DNA from: Alteromonadaceae bacterium 2753L.S.0a.02
GTDB taxonomy: Bacteria > Pseudomonadota > Gammaproteobacteria > Pseudomonadales > Cellvibrionaceae
Direction of reading: 5' to 3'
Assembly: GCA_007827375.1 (NCBI GenBank)
Contig: VISH01000002.1
Coordinates: 3,125,001-3,189,000, forward strand
DNA length: 64,000 nucleotides
The notes under the pieces were generated by a model, which was given only the letters and a program-made list of their open reading frames with translations, was not told the DNA's origin and did not search any database. This document shows positions 1-9,900 of the stretch, piece by piece; position 1 is the first letter of the stretch, and every line of letters starts with the position of its first letter. Position numbers and translations under genes: made by a program.

Positions 1-2227
1 GTAGGCGCGACATCTGTTCTTCACAAGCCTCCGGTGTGCTCGACAGACCCAGCGCATTGGTGATGCTTTGTGTAAACAATTTAAATTGTGCAGCAAATTC
101 AGCGATGGCTTCGGCGGAACCCAAGCTCTTCTGTTTATGACGGGCATCGGCTTTGGATTGATTGAGCTTGGCATAGACTTCTGATATCGCATCGATAATG
201 CGGGTGCGCAATGTGGTGTCATCGACCTTTAACGAGGCCAGAAGCTCAGACAGTAAATCCAGACCCGAAGCGGTACTTTCGATGGTTTCTATCAGAGGAG
301 TTAACTCGGCGATTGTTGCCGCGTTTTCAACTTCGGCATTGAGCGTTGTAATTTTTTGATAGTAAGGCTGCAGGGCATCTTCCTGGGAAAGAAAAACGAC
401 GGTGCGCTCGCTCAACTGTGATTGAACCTGCTCCAGGGTCTGCTCCATTTTTCCAATGGCGGCGGTGTCGATATAACGATAAGCTTTGATGGTTGCTAAT
501 TTACCGGCATGCTGGCGCAATTCATCCAGCGCGCCCACATAACCCTCGGCTGTTTCCCAACTGGCCGATCGTATGGTTTCAATCAGTTTTTTGTGAGTGG
601 CTTTGGCTTCTTTGAGGGCTTTTTCAGACTGAGCGCGAATGCTTTCGACCTTGGCAAACTCATCGATGGCCAGCTCGGCAGTTTCCGAAACTTCGTGCAG
701 CAGTGGCGCTATATCTACGAGGCAGCTGACTTCACTGGATTGGTCCGCCACCCAATAGTGGTTATCGAATATCTTTAACGCCGCCCTGGAAAGTTCCTCA
801 TAAATCCGTGACGATACCGATTGATTGTTGATGGTTTTGCAGACGCTCAACAGATCGGATATACCGCGCACCAGCGGTGCATTTCCCACCCGACCTAAAA
901 AGGTGGTGCTCGCCGGGGCACTACTGGCAAACTCATCACTTACATAAGGCGTTTGCCAGATCTGCATGGGATGAATGCGGGTTGCTTCGGCTTCAGCTGA
1001 GAAAATTACCAGTTTGCCATCATCGGCAAGTGCGTAACCGTTACCCAAAATGGGGTTGGCAAGGCGCTTGTCGATCATGTTGTAGGCCATTAGCCCAACA
1101 ATACCCTCTTCGGGCTCATAAAATACATACAGCACATCTTCGCCGTTGGGTGAGCGAATCATGCGTTTGAAGCGCAAACCCGGCGGGTTGTCATCAAAGG
1201 TTTTATAGTCACCACTTTGCAAGTAATAGCCGCCCGGAAATACGATACCGTGATCTTCCGGCAGCTGTACACAGGAGGCGCCAATGGCATCGATACGGTT
1301 CACAGCAGCATTAATGGTGTTAAAAACAAAATAACGCCACACCGTTTCGCGATAGGGCAGAATTTTTATAAGAATTAAGTCGCCCAGGGCCACGTAGAAA
1401 TATTGAGCATCGGTGATCGACTGGGTTTTATCCTCAACATCTTCGCGATAAATACCCAAGCCGTCTTCAGTGTTGTTTTCAATTTTAATGGTGAGGTCAC
1501 CACCGACGGTTTCCACGAAGACTTTATCGAGAATATTAACGTGTGGATGTTTGCCGTTGACGGTATCGTCTCGCGAGGTTTCGATCCATTCAAAATCATA
1601 TTTCGGCGGTAATTGGATATCGCGCTCACCGCGATTATCAATATATTCAACCTTGTTGCCATCGGGTGAAACCGTCCAGCGAAAAACGCGGATATCTTCG
1701 AGTTTTTCGCCAATTTGAAAACCCATCAGCAATTTGCCGTCTTTAACGGTTAGCTCGAGTAATTTGGTGTTCTTGTAATAACGGTAGAGTTCGGAGAAAT
1801 CCTGTGTGAAACGGGTATCCTGCAGAAATGTTTTCTGACTGCTGCAGGCTTCCAGCTCCATGGCTGAATCGTGCTGTACCAGTTTAAACAAAGAAAACAC
1901 ATCGCTTACGGCGGTTTCCTTTTTTAAGCCAATAAACACGTTGTAACCGAATAACAAATAAGGCCCTACCTGCACAATATCGCGGGCGATACAATTATTT
2001 TCAGTGCGTATGCGTGCTCTGGCGGCAACCGCCATTTCAGAACTGCCAAATTCTGCAAGACGCGCTTCATTAAGCGATCGCGCCGCTTTTTCCAGACCGG
2101 CGCCCTGCTCCAGCAAACGCTTTTTTAAAACCTCGTAGGCGCCACCCTCGGCAACAGCTTTATCAACCGGGTTGTCTCCGGCTTGCACCTCAGAATTGCG
2201 ACCTTCTGTATTAGTACCCTCGGCCAT
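1..2227 (-). CDS. DUF3686 'DNA repair ATPase', 5' part (truncated by window edge)
   Basis: Open on the minus strand from an ATG at 2227 to the window edge, about 742 residues with no stop met on reading. The start is an ATG after GGGAAACACT. The protein has a mixed N-terminus, then a conserved stretch with YIDNRGERDIQLPP, DFEWIETSRDD and FVETVGGDLTIKIENNT, then VFPGGYYLQSG and RSPNGEDVLYVF, followed by a helical, coiled-coil-like C-terminal part. I recognise this as the DUF3686 region of large proteins annotated as DNA repair ATPases. The AAA+ ATPase part of that family would lie beyond the left edge and cannot be checked. It is last in the flotillin/PspA gene cluster, which suggests a membrane-linked role rather than classical DNA repair; that is inference. 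Confidence 0.8.
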   Translation of the reverse strand, partial: MAEGTNTEGRNSEVQAGDNPVDKAVAEGGAYEVLKKRLLEQGAGLEKAARSLNEARLAEFGSSEMAVAARARIRTENNCIARDIVQVGPYLLFGYNVFIGLKKETAVSDVFSLFKLVQHDSAMELEACSSQKTFLQDTRFTQDFSELYRYYKNTKLLELTVKDGKLLMGFQIGEKLEDIRVFRWTVSPDGNKVEYIDNRGERDIQLPPKYDFEWIETSRDDTVNGKHPHVNILDKVFVETVGGDLTIKIENNTEDGLGIYREDVEDKTQSITDAQYFYVALGDLILIKILPYRETVWRYFVFNTINAAVNRIDAIGASCVQLPEDHGIVFPGGYYLQSGDYKTFDDNPPGLRFKRMIRSPNGEDVLYVFYEPEEGIVGLMAYNMIDKRLANPILGNGYALADDGKLVIFSAEAEATRIHPMQIWQTPYVSDEFASSAPASTTFLGRVGNAPLVRGISDLLSVCKTINNQSVSSRIYEELSRAALKIFDNHYWVADQSSEVSCLVDIAPLLHEVSETAELAIDEFAKVESIRAQSEKALKEAKATHKKLIETIRSASWETAEGYVGALDELRQHAGKLATIKAYRYIDTAAIGKMEQTLEQVQSQLSERTVVFLSQEDALQPYYQKITTLNAEVENAATIAELTPLIETIESTASGLDLLSELLASLKVDDTTLRTRIIDAISEVYAKLNQSKADARHKQKSLGSAEAIAEFAAQFKLFTQSITNALGLSSTPEACEEQMSRL

Positions 2228-2236
2228 AGTGTTTCC

Positions 2237-2461
2237 CTAACCTTTTTCTGGCAACGTTGTTTCGGGTTCGTTCTTTGTTTGTGATGTTGCGCTGTTTAGC
2301 AGACTGTTTCCGAACAAGCCCACCAGGGCTCCGACACCGGCACCCAGCAACGAGGCACCAACAACATTGTTATTTTTGAGTCCGTGCAATACACCCAGCC
2401 CCGCGCCAATCGCTGTTGCAACGCCCACTTCTTTATTCAATGTAATGGATTTATCGCCCAT
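2237..2461 (-). CDS. small glycine-zipper membrane protein
   Basis: A 74-residue protein starting MGDKSITLNKEVG. The ATG at 2461 has AGGGA about eight bases upstream; the longer open frame to 2494 lacks a ribosome site. Two Gly/Ala-rich hydrophobic stretches (GVATAIGAGLGVLHGL and VVGASLLGAGVGALVGLFG) with small residues every four positions resemble a glycine-zipper hairpin that could pack in the membrane. The C-terminus is polar. It lies 51 bases after the flotillin gene and 9 bases before the DUF3686 gene, so it is very likely cotranscribed. No function is recognised; a membrane-inserted partner of the flotillin or ATPase is a guess. Confidence 0.65.
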   Translation of the reverse strand: MGDKSITLNKEVGVATAIGAGLGVLHGLKNNNVVGASLLGAGVGALVGLFGNSLLNSATSQTKNEPETTLPEKG

Positions 2462-2512
2462 AATGGATTCCCTAGCGAATAACAGAGCTGGCACGCCAGC
2501 TCTGATTAATGT

Positions 2513-4441
2513 TTATTGAGGGGTAATTTCGGTTCCATTCGCCGCCTGCGCACCGGCAGACATCGCCATGACCTTTTCTAACAAAGTGGAAATGGTGCCG
2601 CTCTTGGAGGCGAGACCATCGACGGCTTTACCAATCGACAACGACTTGGCAAAGTTATCGAAGAAGTGGTCTTCACCACCGACAATATCGATATGGGCTT
2701 TTTGCAGAGCCACTGCCAGAACCTCGGCATTTTCCTTGGCAATATCTTTACCGGCTTCAATTGAGGCGAGCGCTTCTTTGAAGGCTGTTTCCAGCGTCAT
2801 ACGGAATTCTTCATGCTGGCGAGCCTGATCACTCATACGGCCCATGGCTTCGAATTTATCCACCAGACCATCGGCTTCTGCTTTGAACTGCTCGCGAGTG
2901 ACTTCTGCCTGGGCAACTCCGGTTTCGCGTACCGCTTTCGCCTCGGATTCGCCTTTAAGCGCAATAACCCCGGCTTCTGCCTCACCTTTCGAAGCAATAA
3001 CGCGCGCTTCTGCAAGGCCTTCTTTTTCCATTGCATCGGCTTTGGCTTCCTGCACCTTGGCTTCAGCCAGGCCTGACGCAGCTTGTTCGGCCTGTACACC
3101 TTCAGCCAGTTTCTTCTTGGCATCAGCCTGTTTCGCAGAAGCTTCCAGTTCGGCCTGAGCTAAAGTCGTTATTTCTTCTGCTTTGTGCTTGGCTGCAACT
3201 TCCTGCGCCTCGGCTTCTTTCACTGTACGTACTTTTTCTTCCTCCGCTTTTGCCACAGCAGCCAACACCTGTACTTGCTTGACACGATCAGCTTCTGAAA
3301 CTTCGCGAACCTCTTTGATTTTCTCTTCTTCTATCGCCACAGTTTTATCAACGGATACCCGCTCGCGAATAACATTGGCAATTTCTTTCTTTTCAACTTC
3401 AATGGCTTTTTCAGCTTCAATGCGTTGCAATTCCACTTCACGTTCACGCGAGACAATTTCAAGATCTTTAGCACGGGTGACTTTTTCAATTTCAATCACC
3501 ACGGCACGCTGACGATTTTGTTCCGCCACTTCAATTTCTCGCATCTGGTTTTCGGCCTGAACTTTGAGGTCCTGGTCGGCCAACAAGGTCGCCATCTCCG
3601 CTTTTTTGCGCTCTTCTTCCTGAATACGCTTGGTTTCGGCTTCTTCCCTGGCCTGGAGGCTTAATATTTCGCGCTGTTGACGCGCTTCGGCATCGGCCTG
3701 CTGGCGCTCGAGTTCCAACATCGCTTCGACGGTTTCAACATTCTTTTTCTTAATGGCCAATTCTTCATCGCGCTCAAAAATATTGGTTTTAACATTTTGC
3801 GTTGCGGTGAGTTCGGTAATTTTACGAATACCTTCGGCATCGAGAATATTGGCAGGATCTAACGCGGCTTTCGGCGTTTGCTCGAGATAGTCAATTGCGA
3901 CATCTTCCAGGGCATAGCCATTGAGGTCGTTACCAATAACTTCAATAATCTTATCGCGGAAGTGTTGGCGATCTTCAAAGAGCTTAACGAAATCGATTTG
4001 TTTACCCACGGTTTTTAATGCTTCAGAAAACTTGGCATTAAAGAGTTCATGAACCGCATTTTTATCGGAAGCTCGATTCGCCCCTAAAGATTTTGCAACT
4101 TTTAAAACATCTTCAGGCGTTTCGTTGACCCGCAGGTAGAAAGCAACGGTAATATCGGCACGCATATTATCGGCGCAGATCAAGCCTTCTTTACCGCGAC
4201 GGTCTACCTCCAAAGTTATTAGAGATATCCGCATGAGTTCTTTTTTATGGATTACCGGCAATATCCACGCACCGGTAAAAAAGACTTTCGGCTTGGTGCT
4301 CAAATCATTCTTTATTAACGCAACACCTTGTTCTACTTTTACATAAAACGCTTTGAACAGCGCCATAATGCCGAGTATAACCAGGAACGCAATTCCGACA
4401 CCCGTAAGTATCATCGTAAATAGCGGTAAATGGGATGCCAT
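2513..4441 (-). CDS. yqiK: flotillin family protein (YqiK type)
   Basis: 642 residues with an N-terminal membrane segment at about residues 6-33, an SPFH/band-7 domain from about 36 to 215, and then a very long Glu/Lys/Ala-rich coiled coil (about 215-560) ending in a less charged tail. Flotillins of this kind sit on the inner membrane and scaffold ordered membrane microdomains. The start has AAGGAG in good position. It follows the OB-fold membrane protein gene by 29 bases; the pairing of a YqiJ-like protein with a YqiK-like flotillin is a known arrangement. The Glu-Ala repeats (EAEAGVIALKGESEAKA) are typical of flotillin stalks. Family assignment is strong; what it organises in this cell is unknown. 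Confidence 0.92.
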   Translation of the reverse strand: MASHLPLFTMILTGVGIAFLVILGIMALFKAFYVKVEQGVALIKNDLSTKPKVFFTGAWILPVIHKKELMRISLITLEVDRRGKEGLICADNMRADITVAFYLRVNETPEDVLKVAKSLGANRASDKNAVHELFNAKFSEALKTVGKQIDFVKLFEDRQHFRDKIIEVIGNDLNGYALEDVAIDYLEQTPKAALDPANILDAEGIRKITELTATQNVKTNIFERDEELAIKKKNVETVEAMLELERQQADAEARQQREILSLQAREEAETKRIQEEERKKAEMATLLADQDLKVQAENQMREIEVAEQNRQRAVVIEIEKVTRAKDLEIVSREREVELQRIEAEKAIEVEKKEIANVIRERVSVDKTVAIEEEKIKEVREVSEADRVKQVQVLAAVAKAEEEKVRTVKEAEAQEVAAKHKAEEITTLAQAELEASAKQADAKKKLAEGVQAEQAASGLAEAKVQEAKADAMEKEGLAEARVIASKGEAEAGVIALKGESEAKAVRETGVAQAEVTREQFKAEADGLVDKFEAMGRMSDQARQHEEFRMTLETAFKEALASIEAGKDIAKENAEVLAVALQKAHIDIVGGEDHFFDNFAKSLSIGKAVDGLASKSGTISTLLEKVMAMSAGAQAANGTEITPQ

Positions 4442-4470
4442 TGTTTAGCTCTCCTTATTGGAATGAAAAA

Positions 4471-5157
4471 TTATTCGCCGTTAAAATCAGCTTCCGAGAT
4501 TACTTTGTACACATTTTCTGCTGCCAGATACTCCAGCAATACCACACGATCATTTCGTTGAAAGGTTTCATCTTTATACGGGCGCACCTTTACAATTAAA
4601 CCCGCACCACCATCGGCAACAGTTGCCTCACCAAAACCCGCATCAACGCGGCCAGTGCGCACAATCGCGACCTGACCCAGAATTTGTTTTTCAACCTGTT
4701 GGTTGGCCGCTTTAAAAATGGGCTTAAAGGGCTTAAGAATCGCTGCAACCACCCGAGCTGATACATAAAAAACACCCACCAGCACAGGAATACCCACGGC
4801 AAATCTCAGCAGCGCTGTGGGCACAAGCGGAAATAGAAAATACACCACGGTGAAACTGAGCATCCAGCCAATGAGTGACACCAGCGACAGCACAATGGTA
4901 AACGGTACAGTATCCAGCCCGAGCTTTAATAAAAGCCCAGACATTACATTGAGATTACTGAGGTCATCGCCGGCGTCGGCAGTTTCCAAACCTTCCGGCA
5001 CATCGAAATCCAACGCATCGATTTCAACCAGCCCCAGTACCGCAAGTACCCAGTAGAGCACACAAAAGAAAAGTAATATGGTAAAAATCACCGTGGGAAA
5101 CGACGAACAGATTTGATAGAAAGGGTCCATCGCTTCAGTTAGGAATACCGCAAACAT
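4471..5157 (-). CDS. yqiJ: OB-fold membrane protein (YqiJ/NfeD-like)
   Basis: 228 residues. Hydrophobic segments lie near 17-41, 80-105 and 115-135, followed by a soluble C-terminal region (about 155-228) of beta-rich sequence (GQVAIVRTGRVDAGFGEATV, then VLLEYLAAENVYKVI) that fits the OB-fold of NfeD/YuaF/YqiJ proteins. These partner with flotillins and bind the membrane on the cytoplasmic side. AAGGAG precedes the ATG. It lies between the PspA paralogue and the flotillin gene, all on one strand with short gaps, so an operon is likely. Confidence 0.85.
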   Translation of the reverse strand: MFAVFLTEAMDPFYQICSSFPTVIFTILLFFCVLYWVLAVLGLVEIDALDFDVPEGLETADAGDDLSNLNVMSGLLLKLGLDTVPFTIVLSLVSLIGWMLSFTVVYFLFPLVPTALLRFAVGIPVLVGVFYVSARVVAAILKPFKPIFKAANQQVEKQILGQVAIVRTGRVDAGFGEATVADGGAGLIVKVRPYKDETFQRNDRVVLLEYLAAENVYKVISEADFNGE

Positions 5158-5228
5158 ATTATTCTCCTTTTAACGGTGATTGAGATGTGCTCCTCCCTGA
5201 GCGGCGCAAACTAGCGCTGATCCCTGTG

Positions 5229-5918
5229 TTACTTCCCTTTTTTCTTTAAGCGTTCCAACACCTCTGCTGCACTGGCAGAAGAAGATGCTATGCCCGCCTT
5301 CTGCAATTTTTCATGCAGAGAATCTGGGTTAGCATCTTGCGCCAATTCCGACGCAGCTTTGATTTTGGCACCTTTAAGCGCCTGCTTTTCCTTGATGCGC
5401 TCCAGCGAATCCATCGCTGTACGTAATTTCGAATCGCTACCGCTGTAGCGTTCCGCGACGGCCGTTTGGGCACGCTGCACACTTTCGGTGGCTTTAACGG
5501 TGTCTATTTGCTGCTTTAAGCGGCGAATAGTTTGTTCGGCCGTACTGATGGATTTACGCAGCGAATCGGCACTGTTAGCAAACTCTGCCGCAGACTGTTT
5601 TTCAGTCTGCAATTGCGACTCATAGCTGGCAATTTTTTCTGCCACTTCTAACGCCAGGGTTTCGTTATCCTGTTCCAGCGCTTTTACAGCGTAGCCCTCG
5701 TATTCACTAATATTTTTTTCAAGCTGCGAACATTTTTCTTCGGCAAGCTTTTGACGCGCAATGATCGCTGTCAAACCCTCTCGGGATTGCTTGAGCTCTT
5801 CCGTGGCATCACGTACTTCCTGATCAAGAATACGTAACGCCTGACTGTCTACCACCGCTTCACCGGCTTCGTTAATACCACCACGCAATGCGGTAATCAT
5901 TTTTGCCCAGATGTTCAT
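5229..5918 (-). CDS. PspA/IM30 family protein, paralogue 1
   Basis: 229 residues from MNIWAKMITALRGG, chosen because GGAGG lies just upstream; the longer open frame to 6020 runs back into the preceding gene. The whole protein is predicted helix and coiled coil, as expected for PspA/IM30/Vipp1-like (ESCRT-III fold) membrane remodelling proteins, with an N-terminal amphipathic stretch and a Ser/Ala-rich linker before a C-terminal VLERLKKKGK. It differs from the second PspA in this window (39172-39846), which sits in a classical pspABC operon. In Escherichia coli the equivalent gene (yjfJ) also follows a DUF2170 gene (yjfI), matching the order here. Confidence 0.85.
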   Translation of the reverse strand: MNIWAKMITALRGGINEAGEAVVDSQALRILDQEVRDATEELKQSREGLTAIIARQKLAEEKCSQLEKNISEYEGYAVKALEQDNETLALEVAEKIASYESQLQTEKQSAAEFANSADSLRKSISTAEQTIRRLKQQIDTVKATESVQRAQTAVAERYSGSDSKLRTAMDSLERIKEKQALKGAKIKAASELAQDANPDSLHEKLQKAGIASSSASAAEVLERLKKKGK

Positions 5919-5931
5919 TTGCTCGCCTCCT

Positions 5932-6567
5932 CTATCCCTGCTCTTCCAGCGGGGTAACCAGGTAATTACTGTAGGCTTCGGTTGCATGTATAACGTTAGC
6001 CGCCAGCATTTCGATTTCAAAAATAATGTTCGGCAAAACAGAGGTGGAACTCAGAGCGCCAAACATTTGATAGTACTGCTTGCCATCTCCCATGCGATCC
6101 AGACTGATCGTTGAAAGTGGGAAAAACTTATGGGTGCGCAAGACCACGTCGTTAAAGGTTGCCGCATCCTGCACTTCATCAAGCGACCACAAAATGGCCT
6201 CGACGATAATTTGCTCACCGGAAACTGTCACAAACAGTGGCAAGTCTCCAAATTCATGCATGATCACATGCAGTGAGGGCGCAACGCCGTCAATCAATTC
6301 GACCGCCGCACTACCGCTGGTGAACAACTCCTCTCTTAACAACGCACCATGCAGGGTTTCTGTGGTCCAAACATTGAGATGGGTAGTCATAATTTCCTCT
6401 CCTTTCGCCAAAATAGATTTGGGATTTTTTTGCCGCAGCCGTTTTTCAACAGCCGATAACTGCTTGGCATTTTCCGGGAGTATCCAAACTTCCTTTTTTA
6501 CCAACCCCATCTTCCTGAGGCGCTGGCGATACTCTCGCTGATAATGTGCTGATGATTTCGCTTTCAT
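5932..6567 (-). CDS. yjfI: DUF2170 (YjfI-like) protein with N-terminal extension
   Basis: About 211 residues if started at the ATG at 6567 (MKAKSSAHYQREYRQRLRK). The N-terminal ~55 residues are basic and helical and include KKEVWILPENA, a DNA-binding-like or ribbon-helix-like extension seen in longer YjfI proteins. The DUF2170 domain follows (residues ~60-211). An internal ATG at 6390 (MTTHLNVWTTETL) has an excellent AAAGGAGAGG ribosome site, much better than the upstream start, so a short DUF2170-only product of 152 residues may also be made, or may be the only product. It heads the flotillin/PspA cluster. Function in the family is unknown. Confidence 0.75.
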   Translation of the reverse strand: MKAKSSAHYQREYRQRLRKMGLVKKEVWILPENAKQLSAVEKRLRQKNPKSILAKGEEIMTTHLNVWTTETLHGALLREELFTSGSAAVELIDGVAPSLHVIMHEFGDLPLFVTVSGEQIIVEAILWSLDEVQDAATFNDVVLRTHKFFPLSTISLDRMGDGKQYYQMFGALSSTSVLPNIIFEIEMLAANVIHATEAYSNYLVTPLEEQG

Positions 6568-6606
6568 GGGTTCACTATAATCACTTACATGTGAGATGTA
6601 AATATA

Positions 6607-6618
6607 ATTACATGTAAT
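6607..6618. promoter_or_regulatory. palindrome ATTACATGTAAT upstream of the DUF2170 gene
   Basis: A perfect 12-base palindrome 40 bases upstream of the cluster's first start codon. A related CTTACATGTGAG lies at 6584-6595, between it and the gene. The paired, similar dyads suggest an operator; the encoded protein's own basic N-terminus makes autoregulation possible but this is only inferred. Confidence 0.35.
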
Positions 6619-6734
6619 ATTTTTCATGTCATATCTATATTGGGTAAGACACCACTTTCCCAACTTACCTCCTCCGGAATACGGAGATTCCCTCCGAAGA
6701 TTAGAACCCCTCAAGGGAAACTAAAAAAATTCGT

Positions 6735-6779
6735 TGTAACCGGTTACATAGCAAGATAACCTGTAGGTAACCGGTTACA
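6735..6779. promoter_or_regulatory. twin LacI-family operators before the mannanase gene
   Basis: Two copies of the palindromic core GTAACCGGTTAC, at 6736-6747 and 6767-6778, both followed by ATAGC. Their centres are 31 bases apart, about three helical turns, so bound dimers would lie on the same DNA face. The CCGG-centred palindrome is typical of LacI/GalR regulators of sugar genes. No such regulator is encoded nearby, so it acts in trans. Control of the downstream mannan genes is inferred from position. Confidence 0.7.
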
Positions 6780-6919
6780 TAGCTGGCATTTGTCGTTTGA
6801 AACAACATTTTGCACCATGTGTAGTTCGAAGCTCTGCAACGGAGCCTTCATGGATGCGTTGTAGCCGGGGCATAAAACGGAAAATCCGAATTACTAATAA
6901 GAAAAATGATGAGGACCCT

Positions 6920-9900
6920 ATGAATACTTCCCTGTTGCTCACTGCGCTGCGCTTATGGCTGCTTGGCCTCATGGCCACTGCGGCGTTAACCGGATGCATC
7001 GGCAAATCCGACTTGAATACCGAAGAGGCCAATTACCAGCCGGAAACTCGCCCCCTTGATGTTATTGCCGGCTCTGGCGGCGAATTCGCGATAGGCAGCC
7101 TGGTGACGGTGCAGGGTCGCCTGGTAGGTTCGGCGAGCAATGGTGAGAGCATAATCTGGGAGCAAACAGCCGGAACCCCGATCACCGTGGACGATTGGAC
7201 GGCCTCCCCGCTTAGCTTTACCGCCCCCCAAGTAGACGGCATCGAAAGTTTTACCTTCGTCATCAGTGGCCTGGATCGAGATGGTGAAATATTGCAGCGC
7301 ACTCTGGTTGATTCCGAAGGCAATTCCTCTACAGAGCCCATGCAGGCTGAAGTCACCATTACGGTTTTCGACCCGGACAAGGTGGTACGTTTTGAAGTGG
7401 AAGATGACAGTTTGGTAACGCTCGACAGCCTGGTACTTACCTCCGAAGGTCAAGACCAATATATATCCGGAGCGGTGGGCAGCCATACTCGTGATTTCAC
7501 ACCTGGCGCCTCTGTGACCTACTCGCTCGACACCACTCAGCTCGATAACCTCGAGCCAGGCTATTACTCGCTGTACGTGCGCTACGCCATCCCGGCCAGC
7601 GGCTATGGTGAAAAAGGCACGGTGGTCACCGTTAACGGTGTTCCCTTCGAATTTATGATTCCCGCAACAGGCACCTGGGAAAACTACCGCGTCGGCGTGG
7701 TAAGTTTCGACGAAGGTATTAACACTGTTGAGATCGGCGGCGGCTGGAACTATTACCGCGTCGACAGCATTGCCATTATCCCGGCAGCGCCTCCCGCCAA
7801 GCCCCTTGCTGTGGCGCCCACCCTGGTCAACCCGGAAGCCATTGCGGAAGCCCAGTCGCTTATGGAATTTCTTACCGGGAATTATGGGGAATACACCCTA
7901 AGCGGCCAAACTGAATTTGTTAATTACAACAATGGCCCATTGGAACTTACCGAGTTTAATAAAGTAGTTGATGCGACTGGCGGTGATTCTCCAGCCATAG
8001 TCGCTTTCGATTTTATGGATTTTTCATCGTCACGAGTCGCTTGCGGCGCAACACCGGGCACGCTTAGCGAAGACATGATTACAGAACACCAAAACCGCAA
8101 CGTGATTTTGTCTGCCCTGTGGCATTGGAACGCCCCGATGCATCTGGTCGACAGCGACTGCAGCAGCGACGTTTCCGGTGAAGCCTGGTGGCACGGGTTC
8201 TACACAAGCGCAACCAGCTTTGACCTCGCGGCAGCTTTGGCCGATGAAAACAGCCCGGAATATGAAGCTCTGGTCACCGATATTGATGCCATCGCTGCAG
8301 AATTACAAAAGTTTGAAGATGCCGGCATTCCCATTCTGTGGCGCCCGCTGCACGAAGCCGAGGGCGGTTGGTTTTGGTGGGGCAACGCCGGGCCGGAAGC
8401 GCTAAAAGCGTTATGGATTCTGCTATTTGAACGACTCACGGTTGCGCACGACCTCGATAACCTTATTTGGGTGTATACCTTTGCCAGCGATTTGAGCGCG
8501 GACTGGTACCCAGGCGATGCCTATGTGGATATCGTTGGCTACGATGGCTACGACGGTAATAACCGCGACAACCCGTTTTCAGCGCAATTTGCCACGCTGA
8601 AAAATCGCTACAACGGTAAAAAGCTGGTTGCTTTAACAGAAACCGGCACCATCCCTGATGTCGCTGCAATGCACGACGCCAACGCCTGGTGGTCATTCTT
8701 TATCACCTGGAATTCCGATGGTGACCAATACGGCCCCGATGGCGCAGCCCCAGCCGATATTGCGGCCAGCTACGCGTTTGATGGCGTACTCAATCTCGAC
8801 AACCTCCCCGGCGGTCGCACCAAATTCGGCCCAGGGATTTACGACAATTTTGAAATCTCTGTGGGCTCATGGCACAGCCAAATCAACTGGAGCACCACAC
8901 CGGGAACCAAAGCCTCAAATAGCTGGGCATCCAGCGGCTTATACAGCCTCGCCATTTCTAAAGATTTATCGCAGGAAACCTCAGTTGATAGCCTGGTATT
9001 CCAGGACTACCCGGCTGGTGGTATTGATGTGAGTGCGGCGACCAGCTTAACGCTCACAGCACGTACCGCCAATGCCGGCAGCACCGCAACTGCAAAACTC
9101 TTCGTGAAACACGGCGACGACTGGGTTTGGGTAGACAGCGGGGCTCAAGCCGCGAATGGCGAGGTTACCCTGCAAATCGATGTCAGCGCCTACGACTGGC
9201 TTGCCGGCCTGGGTGTCCAGTTTGAAAACCTCGATGGCAGCGCCACTGCCGCCGAATTTTATTTGGATGCAGTCGCGCTGGATGGTGAGGTGATTGCCGA
9301 TTTCGAGCCTTCGGCAGAGGGCTGGCAGAGCCAGATAAACTGGTCGAATGTGAGTGGCACCAGCGTCTCTAGCAGCTGGGCAAGTGATGGAAATCGTGCC
9401 CTATCGCTCACCAAAGATTTAAGCGCGGTGAGTGGTGATACTCCAAACAGTGTGATTTTCCAAACCTACCCCTCTGAGGGGTTTGATGTCAGCGAAATCA
9501 CCAGCCTAACGCTCGATGTCAATACCATGAACAGCGGCGCCAACACCACCGCCAAATTGTTCGTTAAATTTGGTGATGACTGGACCTGGGCGGATTCCGG
9601 TGCAGAGGCAGCGGTTGGTGGAAGTACGCTCACCATCAACGTCAGCGCTTACGACTGGCTCGCGGGCCTCGGTGTGCAATTTGAAAATTTCGATGCTTCC
9701 GCCAATGCCGCTGCTTTCTATCTCGACAATGTGCGCTTCGACGGTAACTTAGCGACCAGCTTCGAAGGCACAGGCGCCTGGGATTTTCAGGTGAACTGGG
9801 CCAGCGTGCCGGGTATTCATTTGGCCACACAATGGCGCTCCGATGGCGACCTTGCCTTGGCGGGTACCACGCAGCTCGCTGCGGGTGATAACGACATTAT

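Larger units (their letters stand above)
6568..6919. other. intergenic region between membrane cluster and mannan locus
   Basis: Divergent promoter region of about 350 bases. It holds the ATTACATGTAAT dyad on the DUF2170 side and the twin LacI-type operators at 6735-6779 on the mannanase side. An open frame in phase with the mannanase extends back to 6797 but has no ribosome site and lacks a signal peptide, so it is taken as leader. No other gene was seen. Confidence 0.6.

Noticed and set aside
1375..1718. Short frames on both strands within the DUF3686 gene
   Set aside because: The minus-strand frame running off the edge carries the recognisable conserved segments; the others are shadows.
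7033..7486. Minus-strand frames across the mannanase gene
   Set aside because: Shadows of a strong plus-strand coding sequence with typical enzyme motifs.
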